Shown here: one piece after another, positions 5,931 to 13,595 of the stretch | Position numbering within the stretch: position 1 is the stretch's first letter | Layout: every line of letters begins with the position of its first letter | NCBI GenBank assembly: GCA_025356765.1 | Contig: JANXRO010000391.1 | Coordinates: 1 to 14,949, forward strand | Length of the DNA: 14,949 bases | DNA from: Hyphomicrobiales bacterium | GTDB taxonomy: Bacteria > Pseudomonadota > Alphaproteobacteria > Rhizobiales > Aestuariivirgaceae | Reading direction: 5' to 3' | Notes under the pieces: model-generated | Databases searched by the model: none | The model's input: only the letters and a program-made list of their open reading frames with translations | Told to the model about the DNA's origin: nothing | Program-made: the position numbers and the translations under genes

Positions 5931-6884
5931 TTATTTTGGCAGTGGAACAGTCATATCATAAGGCGCACCGTTCGAGAGACCGTGCTTAATGCCCCAGCTA
6001 TACCAATCATCCACAACAGTGCCGGTGAGAAGAATGCCGATGCCGCCTGCAATTGGGCAAAGCACCGCGAACCACCAAGCCCAACGATGGATCGATTCCA
6101 TGGTTGCGTTAAAACCCATCGTCCAGCGCCAGAATAAGGCGGCACGTTCAGAAGCGGTGCCACGATCGACGATCTGTTCAATTTCGCGTTCTCCACCGTA
6201 ACGCGACACTGCAAGAATTGTTGCAGCATGCATGGCGAACAAAAGAGCAGAGCCATAAAGGAAGGCAATCGAGATCATATGGAACGGGTTGTAGAATAAG
6301 TTACCATGGCCAACCGAGAAGTTGTTGGTCCATTCCAAGTGAGAGAAGATGCCAAACGGCACAGCTTCACTGAAATTTCCCATCAACAGCGGGCGCAAGA
6401 AACCCAGAACCAAGAACAACCAGATCGCTGCGGCAAAAGCATAAGACACATGTGTGCCCATGCCTAAAGCCCGCGCGCGGCGATAGGTGCGCAACCACCA
6501 CATCAGCACAGATGCTGTGAGGAAGAAGCCAGCCATTTGCCACCAGCCGCCCTCGTTCAAAGGCGCCAATGCCAAACCATATTTTGCCGGCGGCGGATCC
6601 AGCGTGAGCCAGAAGAACCGCTTGAGGAACTGAATGGGGCTCCAATGAACCGAAGCCAACATATTCAAGCCAATAATTTCAAACGCCACAAATCCGCAGA
6701 TCAATGAAGCCATGCCCAGAAAGCCAAGATAAAATGGGCCTATCTGTGCATCACCAATTTTGCCCATTAAGCGGCTGAAAAATGGTGTGCCTTGACGTGT
6801 GAAGTTGGTGTGCTTGAGAGGCAAACCCATATCAGCCGGACCGTGAATTTGAACCCGCGTAAAGATGTTTTGATATTCGTACAT
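5931..6884 (-). CDS. pufM: Photosynthetic reaction centre M subunit
   Basis: Core membrane subunit with five helices. With PufL it binds the BChl special pair, accessory BChls, bacteriopheophytins, quinones and the non-haem iron. The 317 residues begin MYEYQNIF, as is usual. Visible ligands (counting Met as 1) are His182 (accessory BChl), His202 (special pair, in FYNPFH), His219, Glu234 and His266 (iron), and Trp252 at QA. Asp45, in IGDAQIG, replaces the Asn (M44) of Rhodobacter sphaeroides, as in Blastochloris viridis. The C terminus ends GAPYDMTVPLPK with a short tail. GGGAGG precedes the ATG, and the gap to pufL is 12 bp. It is the last gene of the superoperon; no cytochrome subunit follows. 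Confidence 0.98.
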   Translation of the reverse strand: MYEYQNIFTRVQIHGPADMGLPLKHTNFTRQGTPFFSRLMGKIGDAQIGPFYLGFLGMASLICGFVAFEIIGLNMLASVHWSPIQFLKRFFWLTLDPPPAKYGLALAPLNEGGWWQMAGFFLTASVLMWWLRTYRRARALGMGTHVSYAFAAAIWLFLVLGFLRPLLMGNFSEAVPFGIFSHLEWTNNFSVGHGNLFYNPFHMISIAFLYGSALLFAMHAATILAVSRYGGEREIEQIVDRGTASERAALFWRWTMGFNATMESIHRWAWWFAVLCPIAGGIGILLTGTVVDDWYSWGIKHGLSNGAPYDMTVPLPK

Positions 6885-6896
6885 GAATGCCTCCCG

Positions 6897-7721
6897 TTAA
6901 GACCAAATTGGCAGTTGAAGCCACCAGTTCCACCATTCAGGCCAGCTGCCAGAATAAAGTGGGCCGCTGATGATGATGCAAATGGCACCCCAGAATGCAG
7001 CGCTCAGTGCGATGAAAAGTCCAAGCCTGTGAATGCCAAGTGTGCCAATTGAATAGCCGATGAAATCACGGAAATAAGAATTCTCATGTTCTGCTGTTTT
7101 AACTGGTTCACCCTTTTGCGGGTTGGTTGCTGACAAGATCAAAGATCCATGCAGCGCCAAGGCCAAGCAGGTTGTGAAGAAGAAACTGACAGCAATCATA
7201 TGCGCCGGATTGTAATGGAAATTTGCATATTGATAACCAGTGTTCGACACCCATTCCAGATGGCTCATAAAGCCATAAGGAAAACCATTGCCCCAAGCGC
7301 CCATTAAAATGGGGCGGAAAATGTTCAATGTGCAAAAAGCAAAAATGGCAACACCAAAAGCAATGGGCACGTGAAAGCCCATGCCCAGCTTGCGGCAAAT
7401 TTCAGCCTCGCGCAAAGCCCAAGACACAAAGGCACCAACTGCACAGAAAGTGATCATTTGCCAAAAGCCGCCAAATTTCAAAGGGGCCAATCTCAGGCCA
7501 TAAGAAACATCTGGGGGTGCAATGTTAATTTGAAGCGGGTTCCACGTGGCGCCTTGCGAGGCCGCATAAAGGATCATCGCGATGCCGATTAGCGTGAAGA
7601 ACATGCCTGTCACACCAAAAAAGCCCACATAGAAGGGACCGACCCAAAAATCAAAAAGGTCTCCGCCGAGCAACGTTCCGCCGCGGACGCGATATTTTCT
7701 TTCAAAGCTCAGCATTGCCAT
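6897..7721 (-). CDS. pufL: Photosynthetic reaction centre L subunit
   Basis: Partner of PufM; binds the active-branch cofactors and QB. The 274 residues start MAMLSFERKYRVRGG. In standard numbering without Met, all key residues are present: His153, His168, His173 (special pair), His190 and His230 (iron), Glu104, Glu212 and Ser223. Position L213 is Asn rather than the Asp of R. sphaeroides, matched by Asp in PufM. The C terminus, WPEWWNWWLQLPIWS, resembles the B. viridis L subunit. GGAGAG precedes the ATG. An 82-bp spacer with a strong hairpin separates it from pufA, as in Rhodobacter puf operons. Confidence 0.98.
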   Translation of the reverse strand: MAMLSFERKYRVRGGTLLGGDLFDFWVGPFYVGFFGVTGMFFTLIGIAMILYAASQGATWNPLQINIAPPDVSYGLRLAPLKFGGFWQMITFCAVGAFVSWALREAEICRKLGMGFHVPIAFGVAIFAFCTLNIFRPILMGAWGNGFPYGFMSHLEWVSNTGYQYANFHYNPAHMIAVSFFFTTCLALALHGSLILSATNPQKGEPVKTAEHENSYFRDFIGYSIGTLGIHRLGLFIALSAAFWGAICIIISGPLYSGSWPEWWNWWLQLPIWS

Positions 7722-7752
7722 CGCAACTCTCCGAATTCAAAGTGAAGGGAAG

Positions 7753-7787
7753 TCTGCGGGCAGCCAGCGTACTGGACTGCTCGCAGA
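7753..7787 (-). promoter_or_regulatory. pufA-pufL intercistronic hairpin (probable mRNA stability element)
   Basis: The arms TCTGCG-GCAG-CCAG (7753-7767) and CTGG-CTGC-CGCAGA (7772-7787) pair over 14 positions, with one mismatch, one bulged base and a four-base loop (7768-7771). There is no U-tract, so it is not an intrinsic terminator. In Rhodobacter capsulatus, hairpins in this spacer protect the pufBA segment from 3' decay so that antenna exceeds reaction-centre mRNA. The same role here is inferred from position and shape. Confidence 0.8.
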
Positions 7788-7803
7788 ATGTGAGTGCTGG
7801 CAA

Positions 7804-7983
7804 TTAAGCAAGCATCTCAGTTGTTTGAACATCCAAGAATGCTGCTTTGCGAGGTCCTTCAATCCAGTTGAAGCGGCTCGTTGACAACAAAATGAAATGG
7901 ATGATGATAGCCAGTACGAACAAGAAGGTGAACAAAGCCACCAGCGTGCGTCTGGGATCGAACATTAGCCACATGCGCCACAT
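7804..7983 (-). CDS. pufA: Light-harvesting complex 1 alpha polypeptide
   Basis: Single-span antenna polypeptide of 59 residues that pairs with PufB and surrounds the reaction centre. It has the standard layout: cytoplasmic MWRMWLMFDPRRT, one hydrophobic helix with the BChl-ligating His29, then STSRFNWIEGP and a 16-residue C-terminal tail. The start is fixed by GAGGAG (7991-7996), which overlaps the pufB stop, and by the family N terminus; a longer frame reading from 8097 is spurious. It lies 11 bp behind pufB. Confidence 0.97.
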   Translation of the reverse strand: MWRMWLMFDPRRTLVALFTFLFVLAIIIHFILLSTSRFNWIEGPRKAAFLDVQTTEMLA

Positions 7984-7994
7984 GTTTTCTCTCC

Positions 7995-8225
7995 TCAAAC
8001 CATTTCCGCCGTGGGCAGATATGCACCAGGCAGGACGTTTTCTATTTGTGATGTTTTGTAACCGTCGACTCCTGGGAGCCAAGGACGCCACTGCCACACG
8101 AGGAAATGCGCAATAATCGCAATTACTGTGAAGGCGATGAAGCTCTTGACGAAGATCCCATGGAATTCTTGGGCTTCTGCTTCTGTGAGGCCTGACAAGC
8201 TGCCAGACCGGTTATTATCAGCCAT
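7995..8225 (-). CDS. pufB: Light-harvesting complex 1 beta polypeptide with extended C terminus
   Basis: Antenna beta polypeptide. The family part is complete: MADNNRSGSLSGLTEAEAQEFH, a single helix with His22 and the BChl-ligating His40, and the WQWRPWLP end. LH1 beta chains usually stop close to this point, at about 47-55 residues. Here about 25 further residues follow (GVDGYKTSQ... to PTAEMV), giving 76 in total. The extension would lie on the periplasmic side. ATG at 8225 has GGAG at 8234-8237; the frame is open to 8249 but the family start is clear. It is first in the pufBA pair, after a 102-bp hairpin-rich leader. Confidence 0.95.
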   Translation of the reverse strand: MADNNRSGSLSGLTEAEAQEFHGIFVKSFIAFTVIAIIAHFLVWQWRPWLPGVDGYKTSQIENVLPGAYLPTAEMV

Positions 8226-8242
8226 GTTTGATACTCCGGCTG

Positions 8243-8345
8243 GGGGCATTACTGCCCCTATTACCCCGACAATCCTCGGAGCGAGATTTCATCCAGTCTC
8301 CCAGATGAAAGGCGAACCGTTTAACCTTCACATGAAGGCAAACGG
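8243..8345 (-). promoter_or_regulatory. Hairpin-rich pufQ-pufB intercistronic region
   Basis: Three inverted repeats lie in about 100 bases. CCGTTT/AAACGG (8317-8322 and 8340-8345), with inner arms CCTTCA/TGAAGG, straddles the pufQ stop. CCGA/TCGG (8266-8279) is small. GGGGCA/TGCCCC (8243-8258), with a 4-base loop, sits just upstream of the pufB ribosome binding site. None has a U-tract. In Rhodobacter, this stretch is a site of puf mRNA processing and 5' protection; a similar role is inferred here. Confidence 0.6.
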
Positions 8346-8525
8346 AATAGAGTTATAGGCAGCGCTGAGCGTTGCTGAGAAAAGCGAACGTTGATCACGC
8401 CCCCAGTTCCACGGCATCACGCGCTTTAAAACAGTGGTCACAAGAAAAACTGGAAGCGTGAAGGCCAGAAGAAACTTGAACGTAACTTCGCCTTCTCTGC
8501 GTCTATGTTTCATTGTTGTGCTCAT
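8328..8525 (-). CDS. pufQ: PufQ-like protein
   Basis: A 65-residue protein with a basic N terminus (KHRRREGE), one hydrophobic segment (about residues 16-35), then a region ending SLFSATLSAAYNSIPFAFM. This layout and the C-terminal pattern (aromatic or Ala-rich helix, then P-x-A-F-like end) resemble the PufQ family, which promotes BChl formation in Rhodobacter. Sequence similarity recognisable by eye is modest, so the call rests largely on its place between bchZ and pufB. GGAAGGA precedes the ATG at 8525, and the gap to bchZ is only 15 bp. Confidence 0.72.
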   Translation of the reverse strand: MSTTMKHRRREGEVTFKFLLAFTLPVFLVTTVLKRVMPWNWGRDQRSLFSATLSAAYNSIPFAFM

Positions 8526-8540
8526 GATTTTATTTCCTTC

Positions 8541-9989
8541 CTAAACGCCAGCCAGCATGCCGCTGGCGGTTAATACATCTTGTTCTTCAACGCGGGTCGC
8601 GGCGGCCGTTCGTGCCAAACGTTCAGCACTGTCACGCAATTTTTTTGCTGCAGAAATGCGCACCAATATGGGTTGCTTTTCGACAATTTCGTCGAGCATG
8701 GCGCGGGCCTTGTCGCTCCAATCAATCATGCGGTGGCTGGCTGCTGGGGTTGGATCAACCTTGTCCAAATCAGTGCCCAGCGGAATTATGTTGAACAACA
8801 TATCAAACAGACCGTTGCACACTTCTTGAATAATATAGGTGGCACCCGCATAACCCATGAAAGGTGTGCCTGTGTGCCGGCGAATGATGGCACCGGGAAA
8901 TGACGCCGGAATATAACCGCATTTGGCACCCGCTTCAGCGGCATACATGCGTTCATTGAAAGAGCCGAACAAAATCAACGGTGGCTTTTCTTTGATCATT
9001 TGGCGCACCGCGGCATTATCAGTTTTCTGGCCCGCAAGACGCGACACTGCAAAATTGCACGGCAGGCCCATTTCGTCTTCCAAGAAATTGCGCACACCGC
9101 GTGCATAAGTTTCACTGGCCACAATGCCAAAACTTGCTGTGCCAAAAAAATCTTGCGTGACAGAGCGCCACAAATCCCAGAGCGGCTTTATTGTTGTGTG
9201 TTTTTCACGTTCAATGAACGGTTCAGGATCAAGCCCCAACAGCTCGCCCAAGGTGCGCAAAAATTTCGTGGTAGAATGAAGCCCGATTGGCGCTTGCAGA
9301 TATGGCCTGTCTAATTGCTCACACAGCTTGCGGCCAAATTCGCGATACATGCAAATGTTCACGTCAGCATTGGCAAGTTTAGGAACATCGGCCAAATGGC
9401 TGCCCATGGGGAATGACAAATTAATATCCGCACCGATGCCTTCAACCAACCTTGTAATTTCGGCAATGTCGGAAGCTGAATTGAAGGTGCCATAAATTGA
9501 ACCCAAGATATTCACGCGGGGGCGTTCACCGTCTACTTTAGGCTTCCTAATAGTCGCGTTCTTTTTCTTGGCACCAAATTCTGTCCACAACCACATCAAG
9601 GCACGATCGGCGCATTGCCATTGATCTTCATCAATGGTGCGGGGCAGAAAACGTTGAATGCCTGTGCCTTGGGGGGTGACACCGCCACCGATCATTTCGG
9701 CAATAGAGCCTGTGACAACGACCGATGGCAAGCCAGGATCAAGCGTTTTATGGGCACGGCGCATGGCACCTTCAGTGCCGTGTTGGCCAAGCTCTTCTTC
9801 ACCAAGGCCGGTGACAACGATTGGGAGTTCATGCGGCGGCAAAGCGTCTGTGTAATGCAATACGGATGTGACGGGCAGGTTTTCGCAGCCCACGGGGCCA
9901 TCGATAATGACCTGCAACCCTTTGATAGCGGCGAACACGTAAACTGCGCCCCAATATCCACCTGCTCTATCGTGATCAAGAACCAGCAT
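8541..9989 (-). CDS. bchZ: Chlorophyllide a reductase subunit Z
   Basis: One of the two catalytic NifK/NifD-like subunits of chlorophyllide a reductase. With BchX and BchY this enzyme reduces ring B to give the bacteriochlorin. The 482 residues begin MLVLDHDRAGGYWGAVYVF. Cys35 in GPVGCENLP is a likely cluster ligand, followed by GLGEEELGQHGTEGA and GSIAEMIGGGVTPQGTGIQRF. The C-terminal domain ends with a helical tail. The ATG is 2 bp after the bchY stop, and pufQ follows 15 bp downstream. All family landmarks are intact. Confidence 0.97.
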   Translation of the reverse strand: MLVLDHDRAGGYWGAVYVFAAIKGLQVIIDGPVGCENLPVTSVLHYTDALPPHELPIVVTGLGEEELGQHGTEGAMRRAHKTLDPGLPSVVVTGSIAEMIGGGVTPQGTGIQRFLPRTIDEDQWQCADRALMWLWTEFGAKKKNATIRKPKVDGERPRVNILGSIYGTFNSASDIAEITRLVEGIGADINLSFPMGSHLADVPKLANADVNICMYREFGRKLCEQLDRPYLQAPIGLHSTTKFLRTLGELLGLDPEPFIEREKHTTIKPLWDLWRSVTQDFFGTASFGIVASETYARGVRNFLEDEMGLPCNFAVSRLAGQKTDNAAVRQMIKEKPPLILFGSFNERMYAAEAGAKCGYIPASFPGAIIRRHTGTPFMGYAGATYIIQEVCNGLFDMLFNIIPLGTDLDKVDPTPAASHRMIDWSDKARAMLDEIVEKQPILVRISAAKKLRDSAERLARTAAATRVEEQDVLTASGMLAGV

Positions 9990-9991
9990 GG

Positions 9992-11551
9992 CTATGTTCC
10001 CACCGATTCTTCAGACTTGGCTTTGGCCGCCAACATGCCTGCATATTTCTTTTTAAACTCTGGCCGATCAACTGGCACATCGCGCCAAATGCCTGAAGCA
10101 TGGCCTGAACCCACACCTTCAAAAAAGTTGCTCATCGCATCAAAGCGATGTTGATTACCAATGGCGGCCATGATCACTTGGGCAAGCGAACCAGCGCCAG
10201 CTGGGCCCATCAATGGCCGTGCGGAAATCAAATTGGTGAAATACAAAGAAGGAATGGAAAGGGCCTTGGCCTTTTGCACAACAGGCGTTGTGCCAATGGC
10301 CAAATCGGGCTTGTGATCAAGCATGGCCGCAATATCATTTTCCAACGATGCCCTGAATTGCACATGAACGCCACGTTCTTCCAGCCAGATGCGATCAGGA
10401 TCAGACCATACTGTGCGTGGGCATGCGGTTCCCACATAAGGAACATCAGCGCCGCTTTCGATCAACAACCTGGCCACCAAAAGCTCAGAACCTTCATAGC
10501 CTGAAAGCGTGATGCGCCCTTTGATTGGCTTTGCTGCAAGTGCACCTTTGATGGCTGGCAGAATTGCATTTTGGGCAGCAGCGCGGGCTTCAGCTGAAAT
10601 GCCACAAGTTTTGCCGATGGCTTCAAGCCAATCGGCCGTGCCGTCATATCCAACGGGAGCAGAGCCCACCACGCTACGGCCAGCGGCTTCAAATTCGCGG
10701 ATGCTGGCTGTGTAAAACGGATGGATTGCGGCCACGGCGGCGCAATCAAAGGCGGCAAACAATTCGCGCCATTCACGTGTGGGAACAACAGGGCCAGCGG
10801 CCAAGCCCATGGGGGCCAACATGCGGCCGATCATAATGGGATCAACCGGGAACATTTCGCCCAACATGGTGATCGTGGGCAATTCAGATTTGGTCTTAGG
10901 CCGCGCAACGGGGCCAGAGCGAATTTCGCCCGCGGCATATTTCAACATGGCGCCCGAAAGAACATCCTTGGCTTCAGCATGTGTGGGCACACCAAAGCCT
11001 GGAACATCAATGCCAATGATGCGAACGCCGTTTATTTCTTTGGGCAACAATTGCAGCGGCACACCAGATGCCGTTGGCACACAAAGATTGGTGATGACGA
11101 TGGCATCATAATCTTCAGGCTTTGCCATTGCAAAAACGGCTTCGCGAATGTCTTCAAACAGCTTGCCTGTGACCAGTGTTTCAGAGTTGAAAGGCACATA
11201 GCCGACACTGCGTTTTGCACCATAAAAATGCGAGGTGAAGGTTAGCCCATAAACACAACAGGCCGAGCCTGAAAGAATTGTCGCCGTGCGGCGCATACGC
11301 AAACCCACGCGCAGCGAGCCAAATGCCGGGCACATGCTTTGGGGTTGGTCATGCGGGCCGATGGGATAGTCCTTAGCATATTGTTCCAGTGTTTCAGATT
11401 TGCCAGCTTTGGCTGCTGCTTCGCGCAATTCAACTTTATTGTTGCATGCGCCTTCAGCATTTGGTGCAGCAGGTGTTGATGCAACAGGGGCTGCTGGCGC
11501 TTCTTGCGCTGGCATTTTTCCCGTTGTGTCAATCACTGTTGTCATTGCCAT
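9992..11551 (-). CDS. bchY: Chlorophyllide a reductase subunit Y
   Basis: Second catalytic subunit of chlorophyllide a reductase (NifD/BchN-like). The 519 residues include cluster-ligand candidates Cys74 (SMCPAFGS) and Cys98/Cys99 (SACCVYGL), and later PKEINGVRIIGIDVPGFGVPTH. The N terminus carries a low-complexity Ala/Pro-rich stretch (about residues 12-35) before the conserved fold. ATG at 11551 shares its A with the bchX stop (TGATG); a second ATG two codons on (11545) is also possible. Longer readings up to 11608 would run deep into bchX and are unlikely. Confidence 0.96.
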   Translation of the reverse strand: MAMTTVIDTTGKMPAQEAPAAPVASTPAAPNAEGACNNKVELREAAAKAGKSETLEQYAKDYPIGPHDQPQSMCPAFGSLRVGLRMRRTATILSGSACCVYGLTFTSHFYGAKRSVGYVPFNSETLVTGKLFEDIREAVFAMAKPEDYDAIVITNLCVPTASGVPLQLLPKEINGVRIIGIDVPGFGVPTHAEAKDVLSGAMLKYAAGEIRSGPVARPKTKSELPTITMLGEMFPVDPIMIGRMLAPMGLAAGPVVPTREWRELFAAFDCAAVAAIHPFYTASIREFEAAGRSVVGSAPVGYDGTADWLEAIGKTCGISAEARAAAQNAILPAIKGALAAKPIKGRITLSGYEGSELLVARLLIESGADVPYVGTACPRTVWSDPDRIWLEERGVHVQFRASLENDIAAMLDHKPDLAIGTTPVVQKAKALSIPSLYFTNLISARPLMGPAGAGSLAQVIMAAIGNQHRFDAMSNFFEGVGSGHASGIWRDVPVDRPEFKKKYAGMLAAKAKSEESVGT

Positions 11552-12552
11552 CAAACCGTTTCGTAAATCACTTCGAGTGAGGTTTTTTGCGTGAGTGTTC
11601 CGCCGCACATATCTTCTTGGCTTGCGGGCTGCAGAACCACATTGCGGCCTGTCACATCACTGGAGAACAGTCCAAGCAAACCATCTTGCGTCAACGGATT
11701 TGGCCGCATGGGCTGGGCTTCACCCACATTGATGGCCAGCATTTCAAACAAGGGGCCCCATTCACTGGTGTTGGTTCCGATGATTTCATAGTTGGCTGAT
11801 TTTTTGCGAATATCATCATTCGCAGGAATGGATGCTAAAACCGGAATGCCAACTTTTTCAGCAAAGGCTTGTGCCTCGCCCGTGCCGTCATCCTTATTGA
11901 TCACAATTCCGGCCACGCCAACATTGCCGCCCAGTTTGCGGAAATATTCAACGGCTGAACACACGTTGTTGGCCACATAGAGTGATTGCAAATCGTTTGA
12001 ACCTACAACAATAACTTTCTGGCACATGTCGCGCGCGATGGGCAGGCCAAAGCCGCCACACACCACGTCGCCTAAGAAATCCAGCAACACATAATCAAAG
12101 CCCCATTCATGGAAGCCCAATTTTTCTAGCAATTCAAAACCGTGAATAATGCCGCGCCCGCCGCAACCGCGCCCCACTTCAGGGCCACCGAGTTCCATGG
12201 CGAAAACACCATCGCGCTTGAAGCACACATCGCCAATTTTAACTTCTTCGCCAGCAAGCTTTTTCTTGGCAGATGTTTCGATAATTGTTGGGCACGCCTT
12301 GCCGCCAAACAAAAGTGATGTTGTATCGCTTTTGGGATCACAACCAATCAGCAACACGCGCTTGCCGGATTGGGCCATCATGTAAGACAGGTTGGCCAGC
12401 GTGAAGCTTTTGCCAATACCGCCCTTGCCATAAATGGCAATCACTTGCGTTTCTTTTTTAATTTCGCCTGTGTGAACAGGATCTGGCTCTATTGCAGCTT
12501 CAGCTCTCAATTGTTCTGCGTCCGTTAAAAAATTATGGTTGAGAGAATTCAT
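11551..12552 (-). CDS. bchX: Chlorophyllide a reductase iron protein subunit X
   Basis: NifH-like ATPase that passes electrons from ferredoxin to BchY-BchZ. The 333 residues match the usual BchX length. The P-loop YGKGGIGKS is at 41-49, the switch-like CDPKSDTTSLLFGG at 71-84, and the two [4Fe-4S]-bridging cysteines are Cys130 (GRGCGGRG) and Cys165 (DVVCGGFG). The start at 12552 overlaps the bchC stop as ATGA and has GGAGAAG 8 bp upstream. The frame is open 12 codons further, but that would overlap bchC needlessly. Confidence 0.97.
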   Translation of the reverse strand: MNSLNHNFLTDAEQLRAEAAIEPDPVHTGEIKKETQVIAIYGKGGIGKSFTLANLSYMMAQSGKRVLLIGCDPKSDTTSLLFGGKACPTIIETSAKKKLAGEEVKIGDVCFKRDGVFAMELGGPEVGRGCGGRGIIHGFELLEKLGFHEWGFDYVLLDFLGDVVCGGFGLPIARDMCQKVIVVGSNDLQSLYVANNVCSAVEYFRKLGGNVGVAGIVINKDDGTGEAQAFAEKVGIPVLASIPANDDIRKKSANYEIIGTNTSEWGPLFEMLAINVGEAQPMRPNPLTQDGLLGLFSSDVTGRNVVLQPASQEDMCGGTLTQKTSLEVIYETV

Positions 12553-13484
12553 TGAAAACTTCTCCAATCCAGCACCATTTTCAGACACTCGATGTTGTTA
12601 AATGCAGTTTCATAAGCGGTGGCGGCATTGTCTGCCGTGGTGCGATGGGTGATCAAACCATCGAAGGAAAGCTTGCCATTGGCAAAAAGCTCAAGTGCTA
12701 TTTGCAGATCTTTAGGTTCCCATTGGGCGGCAATGCGAATTGAAGCCTCACGCATAAAAGCGGGTGGGAAAATAAAATGCAGCGGCGCAGAATAAAACCC
12801 GGCTAGAATAACTTCGCCGCGCTTGGCCAAGTGGCTCATGCAACGATCAAGAATGTTTGTGTCGCCACTGGCATCAACGATGCACGCATAATCTTTGCGC
12901 GTGTCAGCTGCGGGATCAATAACAGTGTAACCAGTAGCACCGCTTTGGCGCTGCGGGTTGGTTTCCCACACTGTGGGTGTGCCGCCCAAGGCCATAGTGA
13001 TGCGCGCAATCAAGCGCCCAACAACGCCGTGTCCAATAATCAATTCCGGCAGTTTGCCCAAGGCCACAGCGTGATGTGCAGTTGCGGCCAATGCCAACAG
13101 CGTTCCGTTTTCACCCATTTGCTCATTAATCTTGGTGAGCTTTGCAGGGTGAATTGCGATGCGGCTGGCAGCGCCGCCAAAAAGGCCACGCACCGCGCCA
13201 TAACAATTGGCACCGGGCACATAAACCAAATCGCCTTCTGCAAGGCCAGAATTGGGGGGAGCAGTGGCTACGCGGGCAACAGTTTCATAACCCGGCACAA
13301 GGGGATACCCCATGCCCGGAAAGGCCGGCATGTCACCGGTCCAGAGCAAGCGCTCTGTGCCGGTGCTTATGCCGCTGAAGTTCACATCCACAATGGCGTG
13401 GGGTCCATCAGGCTGAACCAACGGAAGAGATTGAAGGGCTAAGTGACCGGGAGACGTAAATACGACTGCTGTGGTGTTTGTCAC
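12549..13484 (-). CDS. bchC: 3-hydroxyethyl bacteriochlorophyllide a dehydrogenase
   Basis: NAD-dependent medium-chain dehydrogenase-like enzyme. It oxidises the C3 hydroxyethyl to the acetyl group of bacteriochlorophyllide a. The 311 residues contain the FSGISTGTERLLWTG segment (37-50) typical of BchC, VPGYETVA (63-70) and the nucleotide-binding GHGVVG (151-156). The start is GTG at 13484, preceded by GGAGG (13495-13491) at 6-bp spacing; no ATG fits. It is the first gene after the PpsR-type control region and is coupled to bchX by ATGA. Confidence 0.96.
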   Translation of the reverse strand: MTNTTAVVFTSPGHLALQSLPLVQPDGPHAIVDVNFSGISTGTERLLWTGDMPAFPGMGYPLVPGYETVARVATAPPNSGLAEGDLVYVPGANCYGAVRGLFGGAASRIAIHPAKLTKINEQMGENGTLLALAATAHHAVALGKLPELIIGHGVVGRLIARITMALGGTPTVWETNPQRQSGATGYTVIDPAADTRKDYACIVDASGDTNILDRCMSHLAKRGEVILAGFYSAPLHFIFPPAFMREASIRIAAQWEPKDLQIALELFANGKLSFDGLITHRTTADNAATAYETAFNNIECLKMVLDWRSFQ

Positions 13485-13542
13485 TAGTTTCCTCCCTTCC
13501 CCGAAAAGGTGCTGCGAGTCTCATTTTTAAGACTTCTTATAG

Positions 13543-13586
13543 TGTAAGCTTAACTTGACACTTTTAATTGTCAATGTCTTTTTACA
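13543..13586 (-). promoter_or_regulatory. Tandem PpsR/CrtJ operator and promoter region of bchC
   Basis: Two perfect TGT-N12-ACA palindromic boxes are present: TGTAAGCTTAACTTGACA (13543-13560) and TGTCAATGTCTTTTTACA (13569-13586). They are separated by exactly 8 bp. This is the paired arrangement at which CrtJ/PpsR represses bch, crt and puc genes aerobically. On the minus strand, TTGACA (13574-13569) could be the bchC -35 element; the matching -10 at 17 bp (AAGCTT) is weak. The region lies between crtF and bchC, so bchC has its own redox-controlled promoter as well as read-through from crtEF. Confidence 0.9.
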
Positions 13587-13595
13587 AGGATTGTG

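Noticed and set aside
9615..10154. 179-codon open frame on the + strand opposite bchZ and the end of bchY
   Set aside because: Antisense to secure genes, with odd composition; a codon-bias shadow.
10721..11245. 174-codon open frame on the + strand opposite bchY
   Set aside because: Antisense to conserved BchY sequence; Gly/His/Asn-rich translation typical of a shadow frame.
12831..13442. 203-codon open frame on the + strand opposite bchC
   Set aside because: It lies wholly antisense to a clearly identified bchC, and its translation is His/Cys/Asn-rich with no recognisable fold or ribosome binding site.
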